Assembly: GCA_030064795.1 (NCBI GenBank)
Contig: JASJEI010000229.1
Location: 1 to 15,810, forward strand
DNA length: 15,810 nt
DNA from: Pleurocapsa sp. MO_226.B13
Lineage (GTDB): Bacteria; Cyanobacteriota; Cyanobacteriia; Cyanobacteriales; Xenococcaceae
Reading direction: 5' to 3'
Part shown: piece by piece, positions 7,332 to 13,784 of the stretch
Numbering within the stretch: position 1 is the stretch's first letter
How the letters are laid out: each line of letters starts with the position of its first letter
The notes under the pieces: model-generated
Seen by the model: only the letters and a program-made list of their open reading frames with translations
Databases searched by the model: none
What the model was told of the DNA's origin: nothing
Made by a program: the position numbers and the translations under genes

Positions 7332-9228
7332 CTGGGATTACAGGAACGTACTTGGCATGACAGATAGCAATTCCTTGGGCATTGATACTTTTGATAAATG
7401 CCCTATAGGGTCTGGTTTCAAACACTGGTATTGCTGTTTTGGGCATGGTGTGCTTTGAGATGACTCGATTGTCTTCGGTGGCGTTGGTTAAAGCTAAAAC
7501 CGCATCAAAAAAAGCATTAGCCGTCGTCTCGTCTTCAAACCAACCCGATACGGGAACGTAATTTTCTTGAAATCTCAATTCGGCGTATTGATTGCCGTGT
7601 TTGCGTCGTAGAGGTTCAAAATCAGTCAGCCAATCGTAGTGATCTTTAGCTGCTGGTATTTGCATCTGCCATAATGAATCCGTCCCTCTGCGCTTGGGAT
7701 AGACATCTAACAAGACCAAATGCAAAATTAACACTTTGTCTTTGACGCGATGAAGATCTTTTTCGCTTGCCACAATGCTCACAACATCGGGCGGTTCGCT
7801 CGATTTGATGTCGCAGATGGCAGCATTATTAATTCTGCCTTGGATTAAAGCCAAATCCGCCACCATTGGCGTAATCCAATTACTCGGCGCAGCAATCAAG
7901 GTATTGCCGTTGTCTGGCGTGGCGTTGTCTACTAGATAACCGTATTTAGAATTAGCCAGTAAATCCGCAAAATATTGTTGGATTGCGTTTAAATATTGTT
8001 CTTCACCTTCGGGAGTATCGGGATAGTCAGTTCTTTCTATACCAGAGTTATTACAATAACGATATAGGTCATCTAAAGTGATTTTAAGAATCGGATCTAT
8101 AGCCTTACAAACATCAATATAGACTGATTCTAAATTAGTTGAAATTATCTTTAAATATTCTTCAATTCCCCTCAATCCTTTTAAGTTTTGGGTCGATAGA
8201 TTTACGTTGGTAACTTCTGCTTGAGCATAGGTAGGAATAACATTTTCCCCCTCATCTTCTGCAAACTTACACTGATAGTTTGTCTTGACCGTACCGCCAA
8301 TATCTATAGTTACGTAATCTTCAATATTATCTACCTTAGTATCTACAGTTAGTATGTCATTACCCAGTAAATTTCTGGCGTTATCAATTTCATTAGTTAG
8401 TTGTTGTGTCCTGTCGTCTAGTTCGGCGGTAATAATACTTTGTAGATTATTAATTGCCGAGAGTATCTGACTACAACAATCTTGAAATTCTTGAGATAAA
8501 TTATCGCAGTTCACAATTTCTTCGGTGATCAAAATGTTATTAATTATTTCATTTCCTTGAGGAATAAAGATTGATGCCGTGTCGGAACTTTCACCATCAG
8601 CGATGGTAATGGTTAAAGTCTCTGACTGATAAATGCCATCAATTCTGAGATTTGATGGTTCTGGTGCTGGTTCGGGTTCGGGTATTTCGGGGAATGGTAT
8701 CTGTACCTGAGCGGTGTCTTGTGATTCTCCGTCGGCAACCGAAATGGTCAGAGTCTCTGACTGAAATGACGCGCTGATGCTCAAGTTAGACGGTTCGGGT
8801 TCTATTGGCGGTTCAGGTTCGGGTATTTCAGGAAATGGTATCTGTACCTGTGCGGTATCTTGTGATTCTCCATCGGCAACCGAAATGGTCAGAGTCTCCG
8901 ACTGGAATGACGCGCTAATACTCAGGTTAGATGGTTCTGGTGCTGGTTCGGGTTCGGGTAGTTCGGGAAATGGTATCTGTACCTGTGCGGTGTCCTGACT
9001 CTGCCCGTCTGCCACGCTTATTGTTAATGTTTCTGACTGGAATGAGGCACTAATGCTCAGGTTTGATGGTTCTGGTTCTATTGGCGTGTAGTCATGAGCT
9101 TCGGGAATAGCTTGAGTTAGGTGCGCTTCAAAGGCCGCTTCTAACAGTTCTAATGCCTGTTCTAATGCGCCAATACGTTCTTCTAATTCTTGGCATTTGG
9201 CAGCCGTACACAGATCGCTACAAGCCAT
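7312..9228 (-). CDS. Large fibre-like protein with four tandem beta repeats and coiled coils
   Basis: This is the longest product of the operon (638 aa). Residues 8-37 are a predicted coiled coil (QELEERIGALEQALELLEAA). Four repeats follow from residues 55, 100, 147 and 192, each about 34 residues starting SNLSISASFQSETLTISVAD, joined by EPEPAPEP-type acidic proline linkers. Residues 235-290 are a second coiled-coil region (NNLQSIITAELDDRTQQL). The remaining 350 residues form one or more unrecognised globular domains, ending in KAIPVF-like MPKTAIPVFETRPYRAF. Coil, stalk repeats, coil and C-terminal domain resemble a trimeric fibre or receptor-binding protein, but no family is recognised and an adhesin is possible. 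A strong GGAGGG at 9235-9240 precedes the ATG and overlaps the upstream stop. Confidence 0.8.
   Translation of the reverse strand: MACSDLCTAAKCQELEERIGALEQALELLEAAFEAHLTQAIPEAHDYTPIEPEPSNLSISASFQSETLTISVADGQSQDTAQVQIPFPELPEPEPAPEPSNLSISASFQSETLTISVADGESQDTAQVQIPFPEIPEPEPPIEPEPSNLSISASFQSETLTISVADGESQDTAQVQIPFPEIPEPEPAPEPSNLRIDGIYQSETLTITIADGESSDTASIFIPQGNEIINNILITEEIVNCDNLSQEFQDCCSQILSAINNLQSIITAELDDRTQQLTNEIDNARNLLGNDILTVDTKVDNIEDYVTIDIGGTVKTNYQCKFAEDEGENVIPTYAQAEVTNVNLSTQNLKGLRGIEEYLKIISTNLESVYIDVCKAIDPILKITLDDLYRYCNNSGIERTDYPDTPEGEEQYLNAIQQYFADLLANSKYGYLVDNATPDNGNTLIAAPSNWITPMVADLALIQGRINNAAICDIKSSEPPDVVSIVASEKDLHRVKDKVLILHLVLLDVYPKRRGTDSLWQMQIPAAKDHYDWLTDFEPLRRKHGNQYAELRFQENYVPVSGWFEDETTANAFFDAVLALTNATEDNRVISKHTMPKTAIPVFETRPYRAFIKSINAQGIAICHAKYVPVIPDESTTN
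8554..9066 (-). repeat. Four tandem ~135-141-bp repeats inside the fibre-like gene
   Basis: The four protein repeats are also close at the DNA level. The first three are nearly identical (for example shared blocks reading GAAATGGTCAGAGTCTC on the + strand), while the fourth, nearest the C terminus, has diverged (SNLRIDGIYQSETLTITIAD). Periods are 45, 47 and 45 codons; the extra two codons are IE in one linker. This is the pattern of recent copy-number change in a stalk. Confidence 0.92.
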
Positions 9229-9231
9229 AGA

Positions 9232-10299
9232 TTACCCTCCACAATATTCATCTATAGGTATTGATTTAACGGCTATACCCGTTGTCGTGTCGTAGCAGCA
9301 TATTTGTCCGTCGCACTCAACAGGACAAGTACCTTCAGGACATGATTCGCAACTATCACCATCGCAAATCACTGTATATTCTGGTGGCGGACAGCCTGGT
9401 GCAGATGATATTTGAGCGATAAAAACATAAGGATTAACTGCCCCAGGAAGCGGTACTGTTTCCTGTAAAAATGGTGGTGCGGTGACTACCGTTCTATAGA
9501 TATTTAAAGAATGTTCTGGTAAAGAATTAACCTCAGTAAATGGCGTATCTAATGGCGGTAAAAAAAAGGTAGATATGTCTTGATTTCTAACTTCTACTCT
9601 TTCTAGAAACGGTAATTTTTGAATTTTAATTTGTTTAATTTCATCTGATAATCGACAATCAAATTGTTCAACTTCAGGACATTTCGCTCTAGTTTCTTCG
9701 TGTACTACTACGCCGTCAAAGAAAACTGTAAAATTGCAATTTTCCCCACACAAGTCAGGTTCTCCACTTGTTAATTCAAACTCATAATTTTCATTAGCTA
9801 TCGTATCTCTTCTCAAAAAATTTGTTTTACTTAGACTAAGTACGCCTCCTTCAAAGGGCGCATCAGTCCACAATAAAGCACGAAGCAGCTTTTGCCCAAG
9901 AGCGTCATTTACTACGGCGTACATCACTCGTCCGCCATAAGTACAAGTGGTTTGATTGGAGTCTTTTTTAGGACAAGGAGGAGAACTAATAAACTCAACG
10001 CTTGTTACAGGGCCGACTATCTGCGCGCCCGTGCTTCTCGTATCAACTGATGGATATACTACCCCTAAAGAACGAAAACTAAAGTTTGTCCACGTCCATA
10101 ACTCTATGGAGCAAGAAGCCCTTAAATAGTAAGTGCCTTCGCATTGACCGCCGTTTGACTCTTGCTCTATCGCATAATCATCGCCCTCAATTTCCTGCCA
10201 GTCTTCACCCTCATAGCGATAGCGAACCACAGGGGGTAGATACTCGCGATAGACTACCTTGGCACAGCTAGAGGGGACGCAGTAAAAATTCCCCGTCAT
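9232..10299 (-). CDS. Cysteine-rich 355-aa protein, unrecognised
   Basis: The protein has 19 cysteines, nine of them in the last 60 residues, including CPEGTCPVECDGQICCYD near the C terminus. This density points to disulfides or bound metal in an extracellular or virion setting. No N-terminal signal peptide is present (MTGNFYCVPSSCAK), so export by the general secretory route is unlikely; release by lysis within a particle would explain it. The start overlaps the previous stop (TAATG). Upstream half: YREYLPPVVRYRYEGEDWQ is aromatic and probably beta-structured. I believe similar C-terminal cysteine motifs occur in uncharacterised cyanobacterial proteins, but I cannot verify that here. No function is assigned. 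Confidence 0.78.
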   Translation of the reverse strand: MTGNFYCVPSSCAKVVYREYLPPVVRYRYEGEDWQEIEGDDYAIEQESNGGQCEGTYYLRASCSIELWTWTNFSFRSLGVVYPSVDTRSTGAQIVGPVTSVEFISSPPCPKKDSNQTTCTYGGRVMYAVVNDALGQKLLRALLWTDAPFEGGVLSLSKTNFLRRDTIANENYEFELTSGEPDLCGENCNFTVFFDGVVVHEETRAKCPEVEQFDCRLSDEIKQIKIQKLPFLERVEVRNQDISTFFLPPLDTPFTEVNSLPEHSLNIYRTVVTAPPFLQETVPLPGAVNPYVFIAQISSAPGCPPPEYTVICDGDSCESCPEGTCPVECDGQICCYDTTTGIAVKSIPIDEYCGG

Positions 10300-10676
10300 T
10301 AGCTACCGATATTATCTGGATCTAGCTCCACTCCTAAAGGATCGTTTTGATATGCTGTGGCTACCAATCTAAAGCCAAGTTGTAAAACACTGTTTCTAGT
10401 GACATTTCGTCTGCCTTCATTGGTTACGTACACGCCTACAGTCTCGTCATTATTGTCCGTGGCTTGATTTTGAAAAGACAGTTGCAGTAGCGAATAGAGA
10501 ATTTTGCTGGAATATTCGTCTTGATTGCTACTGGTCATTGCCGAGGTATCCAGTCCCAAGCCGTTGGTCAGATCGCCCGCATCAGATAAATCGGCAAGAG
10601 AAATGGTGAGCGTTTTTGCCGTCTGGTTAAAGGAGACGTTACTACCAAATCTCTGCGCCAAAGTTAAATCAGCCAT
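10299..10676 (-). CDS. Unrecognised 125-aa protein, first gene of the operon
   Basis: This is the promoter-proximal gene of the twelve-gene minus-strand block. No family is recognised and there is no signal peptide. Residues 13-32 read VSFNQTAKTLTISLADLSDA, echoing the TLTISVAD core of the repeats in the fibre-like protein, so the two may share a strand-forming module. The C-terminal part (NSVLQLGFRLVATAYQNDPL) is hydrophobic and strand-rich. First position, size and single-domain look would suit an abundant particle protein, but this is inference. No clear Shine-Dalgarno sequence precedes the ATG. Confidence 0.77.
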   Translation of the reverse strand: MADLTLAQRFGSNVSFNQTAKTLTISLADLSDAGDLTNGLGLDTSAMTSSNQDEYSSKILYSLLQLSFQNQATDNNDETVGVYVTNEGRRNVTRNSVLQLGFRLVATAYQNDPLGVELDPDNIGS

Positions 10677-10709
10677 GAATAAGTAATCAATTAATTAGGA
10701 ATTAAATCT

Positions 10710-10738
10710 ATTATTCCCAATAATTACTAATAGTTAAA
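10710..10738 (-). promoter_or_regulatory. Weak candidate promoter of the phage-like operon
   Basis: On the minus strand, AATAAT (10710-10715) matches five of six -10 positions. It lies 17 bp from TTTAAC (10733-10738), a poor -35 with three of six matches. It is placed 33 bp upstream of the operon's first ATG. A phage-like operon may instead need an activator, for which the nearby repeats are candidates. Confidence 0.25.
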
Positions 10739-10769
10739 ACTGTGACTTTGATGGATTTTACATAGTTGC

Positions 10770-10797
10770 ACCCAAGCAATCTAACTATTGCTGTGGT
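10770..10797. other. Candidate 28-bp tyrosine-recombinase crossover site (11-6-11)
   Basis: Left arm ACCCAAGCAAT (10770-10780), spacer CTAACT (10781-10786) and right arm ATTGCTGTGGT (10787-10797) form an inverted repeat matching at 9 of 11 arm positions. This is the geometry of dif/XerCD-type core sites. A further perfect inverse copy of the inner left arm, ATTGCTTGG, lies at 10820-10828. The recombinase gene begins 86 bp downstream. The repeats are observed; use as attP or as a resolution site is inferred. A promoter-like TTGCTT/TGTAAT pair (10821-10826, 10842-10847, 15-bp spacer) overlaps the extra arm, which could give autoregulation. Confidence 0.5.
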
Positions 10798-10883
10798 TAT
10801 GATTGAGTGACTTACACGAATTGCTTGGCTAATACTAATTGTGTAATTTGTAGCTTGAGAAAACGAAAAACACAAGGAAATTT

Positions 10884-11462
10884 ATGAAAAAAGATAGACA
10901 TGGCAAGGCGGCGATTTTTACCCGCGAGGAAATAATCAAAATTAGAAAAGCTTTGGGTAATGATACCCATCACAGGGCTATTTTTGAGATTGCCCTCTTT
11001 ACTGGCGAAAGAATTGGGGCAATTTTGCAGTTAGCCGTAAATGATGTCTATCGAAATTCAGATCTTCGCTCACTGCAACCAGAAATCACTTTTAAGGCTA
11101 GTACCCGCAAAAATAAGATAGATACCAGACAGGTAATTATTCACCCCGATTTGGCTAGTTTTTTGCGGTCTTATACGCCACCGACACAGGGATACCTATT
11201 TCCAGGTAAAGACGGGCAGCATCTTACCTACAATGCGGTCTATCTTTACTGGAAACAGAAGTTTTTGGAATTGGGACTAGACCATCGTGGTTTTAGCTGC
11301 CACAGTACCAGGCGTTGGTTTATCACCAATCTAGTGCAAAAAGGCATCGACATCAAAACCGTCCAGGCAATCACGGGACATAAAAACATCGGCGTGTTGT
11401 TGGAGTACGTCGAGGAAAATTTCCAGTTGAAGGAAAAAGCGATCGCTACTCTCTCGGTTTAG
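10884..11462 (+). CDS. Short tyrosine recombinase/integrase (catalytic domain only)
   Basis: This 192-aa protein carries the catalytic set of tyrosine recombinases: Arg43 in FTGERIGAIL, a beta-hairpin lysine at 76 or 78 (STRKNKID), HSTR with His140 and Arg143, GHKN with His166, and nucleophile Tyr175 in LEYVEENF. Typical integrases are 300-400 aa; here the core-binding and arm-binding N-terminal domains are absent and the protein begins just before the catalytic fold. Such short forms may act at simple sites or with partner proteins. AAGGAA at 10874-10879 is a good ribosome site. Upstream is a dif-like inverted repeat. The gene converges on the next one with two bases between them. Roles could be integration/excision or plasmid dimer resolution. 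Confidence 0.9.
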   Translation: MKKDRHGKAAIFTREEIIKIRKALGNDTHHRAIFEIALFTGERIGAILQLAVNDVYRNSDLRSLQPEITFKASTRKNKIDTRQVIIHPDLASFLRSYTPPTQGYLFPGKDGQHLTYNAVYLYWKQKFLELGLDHRGFSCHSTRRWFITNLVQKGIDIKTVQAITGHKNIGVLLEYVEENFQLKEKAIATLSV

Positions 11463-11464
11463 TT

Positions 11465-11815
11465 TTACTTTTGACCACTCCGATAGGTCTGTACGGCCGC
11501 GATCAGTTCTTCTAATTCCGCCCCGCGATCGATCATTTCTTGGAGTTTTTTGGCTCGATACCTTGCCAATTTTGCGATCGTGCTACCGCCAGGGATGTGA
11601 ATGTGTTTTACTTGGTGTCCAACTCTATAGGACAGTCGAAAGTATTTATTTTTTTTCTTCCCAGGGCTATAAGTGTTGACGCATACTTCCACATCTTTTT
11701 GACCTTTATCGAGAAACCTTTGTATGGCTTGCCTTTTGCCTTCGCTAACAGATTCTGTTAGCGAACCTGAATTCGGTTCGCTAACAACCTCAAACAGACA
11801 CAATTGCTCGTTCAT
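11465..11815 (-). CDS. Small basic protein, possible DNA-binding partner of the recombinase
   Basis: This 116-aa protein is basic, with KYFRLSYRVGHQVKHIHIPG at about 57-76 followed by helices rich in Arg/Lys (KLARYRAKKLQEMID). The beta-strand-then-helix layout recalls small DNA-binding or arm-type domains of cyanobacterial mobile elements, but I cannot name a family. It is transcribed toward the recombinase gene; the two stop codons almost touch, suggesting an antisense relationship at the 3' ends. A GGAG about 11 bases upstream of ATG may be the ribosome site. The 5' part of the gene contains three alternating inverted copies of GTTAGCGAA. An excisionase or copy-control role is possible but unproven. 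Confidence 0.72.
   Translation of the reverse strand: MNEQLCLFEVVSEPNSGSLTESVSEGKRQAIQRFLDKGQKDVEVCVNTYSPGKKKNKYFRLSYRVGHQVKHIHIPGGSTIAKLARYRAKKLQEMIDRGAELEELIAAVQTYRSGQK
11741..11785. repeat. Two overlapping perfect palindromes in the start of the 116-aa gene
   Basis: TTCGCTAACA (11741-11750) pairs with TGTTAGCGAA (11756-11765) across a five-base loop, and GTTAGCGAACC (11757-11767) pairs with GGTTCGCTAAC (11775-11785) across seven bases. The middle copy is shared, so the two hairpins exclude one another. They lie in codons about 11-25 of the minus-strand gene. Such an arrangement could be an RNA switch, a binding site array or a small mobile palindrome. Confidence 0.9.
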
Positions 11816-11908
11816 CTTTTGTCTTGCTCCAAATAACGGGATACTTCGTTTTCCCCCATTAATTATTGGTGACTCAGCTATTAGCGCAGTTATGTCTGAG
11901 ACATAAAG
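11816..11908. promoter_or_regulatory. Gap with 17-bp palindrome after the Rep-like gene
   Basis: TTATGTCT (11890-11897), a single G and AGACATAA (11899-11906) form a perfect 8-bp inverted repeat three bases beyond the Rep-like stop and about 75 bp before the 116-aa start. No T-run follows on the minus strand, so an operator for the 116-aa gene is as plausible as a transcription end. Nothing else is evident in this gap. Confidence 0.45.
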
Positions 11909-12769
11909 TTATGGTACTGCCATGTTCTCTTGTGTCTGATTCGAGATACCTTTAACAAAATTGGCAATCTCTAGAATTGAATCGAAATAAGGCAATTGTA
12001 TGTCTGGCTCGGTATCCCAATTTATATACCAGCCATACTTAAGGCAATCGTGTAACCATCCTTTGGGCTTGCGGACACCTCGATCGTCTTGATTCTCATC
12101 AAGCTTTTCTCTATGACAGTTGAGCATATACTCAATCGCCGTTTCTACATTAGACATTTGCTTGTCTGCATACCGCCAAAGTCTCATTAAGGCATCAGGA
12201 GTATATTTCATTCCCAGTTTAGAAAACAAAGTATCTAATTTGGATATGTTTTGTAGTAGTTGTTCTCTACTCCGTTTTTTGTGTGACGCGTCAAACATAG
12301 AGTTTAGCGTTGGCAATTTGGGGGTTTTTCCCAAAGATTGGGATTTATTCGACCTGGCTATTTCAACTGGTCGCACCAGGATTTTATGAACCGACCAGGT
12401 ATAGGATTTTAAGATCGTTATCCAGCCAAAAGTCAGATCGTTTAGTTGAGCAGCTGCCTCTTTGATGGTTTTGCGATCGTATTTTCCTAAGAGGCGATGT
12501 TTGCCGACCCAAGAATTAAATTCTCTCAGGTCGATTATTTTCTCGCTCGCTTGAAAATCGTTGACTCGTCTCAAGATCCATTGAGTTAGTTGTATGGTCG
12601 AGGGACGGATGCCACACGAGAGGGCAAATTCTTGTTTCTTTTTATTCCACGTCATTTCTGGTATTATTGGATTAAGAATTTTAGGATCGCCACTAAATGA
12701 GAATAGTTGTGGCGATCTAGTTTTTTGGATACTTTTCGGAAAAATCGTCTGGTGTCTCTGATACATCAA
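11909..12769 (-). CDS. Probable replication initiator-like or winged-helix DNA-binding protein
   Basis: The open frame reaches 12769 (TTG), with ATG at 12766; a later ATG at 12655 (248 aa) avoids overlap with the XRE gene and is also possible. The central region (FALSCGIRPSTIQLTQWILR, then LREFNSWVGKHR and KYDRKTIKEAAAQL) looks like helix-turn-helix or winged-helix DNA binding. The C-terminal part has a KPKGWLHDCLKYGWYINW motif, as I recall from cyanobacterial plasmid and phage replication-type proteins (DnaD- or Rep-like); I cannot confirm this by search. It follows an XRE repressor and lies 1 kb from a recombinase, as in plasmid or prophage maintenance blocks. Alternatives are a transcription regulator or a phage replication accessory protein. 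Confidence 0.75.
   Translation of the reverse strand: MMYQRHQTIFPKSIQKTRSPQLFSFSGDPKILNPIIPEMTWNKKKQEFALSCGIRPSTIQLTQWILRRVNDFQASEKIIDLREFNSWVGKHRLLGKYDRKTIKEAAAQLNDLTFGWITILKSYTWSVHKILVRPVEIARSNKSQSLGKTPKLPTLNSMFDASHKKRSREQLLQNISKLDTLFSKLGMKYTPDALMRLWRYADKQMSNVETAIEYMLNCHREKLDENQDDRGVRKPKGWLHDCLKYGWYINWDTEPDIQLPYFDSILEIANFVKGISNQTQENMAVP
12685..12717. repeat. 9-bp inverted repeat at the end of the XRE gene
   Basis: GATCGCCAC (12685-12693) and GTGGCGATC (12709-12717) form a perfect stem with a 15-base loop, starting at the XRE stop codon on the minus strand. If the Rep-like protein starts at 12655, this is the intergenic hairpin of the pair; if it starts at 12766 the hairpin is coding. It could stop or process the xre-rep transcript; no U-tract is seen. 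Confidence 0.6.
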
Positions 12770-12986
12770 AATGCATCGATTTAGCCAATGTCTTTAGAGA
12801 TACTTTGAGTTTTGATGCTAACGAGATGGCATTATCAAATTTAGGAACTTTATTCCCATTTTCCCAATTACTAATTGTTCTGATACCAACCTTTAACTCT
12901 TTAGCTAATTGCTCTTGAGTGTAGCCAGCAGCTTCTCTTAAACTTCTCAAAGTAATTTCTGGATTTTCTTTTTTTCGATGGTTCAT
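12717..12986 (-). CDS. XRE/Cro-CI-type helix-turn-helix repressor
   Basis: This 89-aa protein has a standard XRE helix-turn-helix at about 13-66: REAAGYTQEQLAKELKVG with the recognition helix in IRTISNWENGNKVP. It resembles phage and plasmid repressors and lacks a C-terminal peptidase or oligomerisation domain. The start ATG is at 12986. Its upstream region has a cluster of related 12-bp sites, suggesting it controls its own transcription and that of the divergent genes from 13229. It probably shares an mRNA with the Rep-like gene, whose frame overlaps it or follows after a hairpin. It may govern element copy number or lysogeny-like silence. Confidence 0.92.
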   Translation of the reverse strand: MNHRKKENPEITLRSLREAAGYTQEQLAKELKVGIRTISNWENGNKVPKFDNAISLASKLKVSLKTLAKSMHFDVSETPDDFSEKYPKN

Positions 12987-12990
12987 TATA

Positions 12991-13049
12991 GCACTTAAGT
13001 TCTATGTACTAAAGTGCTTGACAAAAACTGTCAACCTGCACTAAAGTAC
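12991..13049. promoter_or_regulatory. Divergent promoter region with three operator-like 12-mers
   Basis: Three near-palindromic 12-mers occur: GCACTTAAGTTC (12991-13002), GTACTAAAGTGC (13006-13017) and GCACTAAAGTAC (13038-13049). Between the second and third, TTGACA (13018-13023) and its inverse TGTCAA (13029-13034) form a symmetrical pair, giving a perfect -35 consensus in each direction. On the + strand TAAAGT (13042-13047) is a fair -10 at 18 bp, covered by the third site. On the minus strand the -10 is weak (TAGTAC, 13006-13011) and covered by the second site. The arrangement suggests a Cro/CI-like switch controlled by the XRE protein; binding is inferred. Confidence 0.65.
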
Positions 13050-13228
13050 ATATTGGTAGACATTAAAAAACACCAAGCGCAGTCAGAGAACGCCAATTCA
13101 TTGATTTCGCACTTGATGCCCTAATTGTCTAACAACTTTGGATTTAACTGTGTGATTGCAATCTACTTGTAATACAAAAATTAATCCAAAAAATAAACTT
13201 AGAACCTTGAAAATTAAATAAAAATATC
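13050..13228. other. AT-rich non-coding leader
   Basis: This 179-bp stretch between the divergent promoter region and the 95-aa gene is AT-rich and holds no ORF, iteron series or strong stem that I can see. It may be a leader of the + strand genes or part of a replication origin, but nothing in it decides this. Confidence 0.4.
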
Positions 13229-13516
13229 ATGTGTAACATAAACCGTGACCTTGAGGCTCAGTTATTGGGCATGGGGTTAAACCTAATCGGACAAGCGATG
13301 GAAGCGAGTCTGAGGGAATATAATCCCATTCCAACGACTGACGTGCTTGAGGTATCCACCAAAGCATACCAGCAAGGCAAGATTACCAAAAGCCAGTTAA
13401 TGGGAATTATTGATGCCTTGGATGAGACCCCTAACCAAAGCAAAGCTTATGCCGAGCCGAGCTGGAATCGGGAGTATCTTGATGCCAATAACTACCTGAA
13501 TCAATATCGGAGGTAA
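13229..13516 (+). CDS. Unrecognised 95-aa protein, first gene after the divergent promoter
   Basis: I do not recognise this protein. It is acidic to neutral, with helices such as LEAQLLGMGLNLIGQAMEAS and TKAYQQGKITKSQLMGIIDA and a C-terminal tail rich in Tyr and Asn. It is the first gene to the right of the XRE operator region, the place where phage early or anti-repressor-like genes often lie. It ends 11 bp before the next gene, so the pair is probably cotranscribed. No Shine-Dalgarno sequence is visible in the AT-rich leader. Confidence 0.65.
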   Translation: MCNINRDLEAQLLGMGLNLIGQAMEASLREYNPIPTTDVLEVSTKAYQQGKITKSQLMGIIDALDETPNQSKAYAEPSWNREYLDANNYLNQYRR

Positions 13517-13527
13517 TTAAAATCATC

Positions 13528-13734
13528 ATGCATGATGTCGATGTTGAAAATCAAGAACTTTTCGATTGGTTGAATAAACGTTGGTCTGCTCGAAACAAGA
13601 TTAATGCTGCTATCGATGAAATTGGACTATACGAAACCATAAGGCATTTAGCTAATAAGGTTTGGGAAATAGACAAAGATACAGCAATATTAATTTATCG
13701 AGCTAGCTACAAATTGGAAAAATCGACTAAGTAA
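13528..13734 (+). CDS. Unrecognised small helical protein (68 aa)
   Basis: The protein is short, charged and predicted helical (WLNKRWSARNKINAAIDEIG, then ETIRHLANKVWEIDKDTA). A GGAGG at 13509-13513 lies 14 bases before ATG at 13528, longer than ideal spacing. It has no family I recognise. Size and position fit an element-encoded regulatory or accessory protein. A weak AATGCC/GGCATT hairpin (13744-13749, 13762-13767) follows its stop. Confidence 0.6.
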   Translation: MHDVDVENQELFDWLNKRWSARNKINAAIDEIGLYETIRHLANKVWEIDKDTAILIYRASYKLEKSTK

Positions 13735-13743
13735 ACTTTAATC

Positions 13744-13767
13744 AATGCCAATTCTAGATAAGGCATT
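13744..13767 (+). terminator. Weak hairpin after the 68-aa gene
   Basis: AATGCC (13744-13749) pairs with GGCATT (13762-13767) over a 12-base loop, followed by AATTTATT. The stem is short and the tail only partly T-rich, so termination would be partial at best. A processing or regulatory hairpin before the next gene is an alternative. Confidence 0.3.
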
Positions 13768-13784
13768 AATTTATTAAACAAACT

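Noticed and set aside
8777..8998. Gly/Ser-rich + strand frame inside the repeat region
   Set aside because: It is antisense to the EPEP linkers and repeats of the fibre-like gene and has no start support.
7312..9228. Calling the 638-aa product a tail fibre outright
   Set aside because: Coils and repeats suggest it, but no fibre, adhesin or chaperone domain is recognised, so it is described only as fibre-like.
11465..11815. Toxin-antitoxin pair with the recombinase or neighbour
   Set aside because: There is no co-directional partner of suitable size and no known toxin or antitoxin motif.
12984..12992. TATAAT over the XRE start as its promoter
   Set aside because: The hexamer overlaps the ATG itself, so transcription would start inside the gene.
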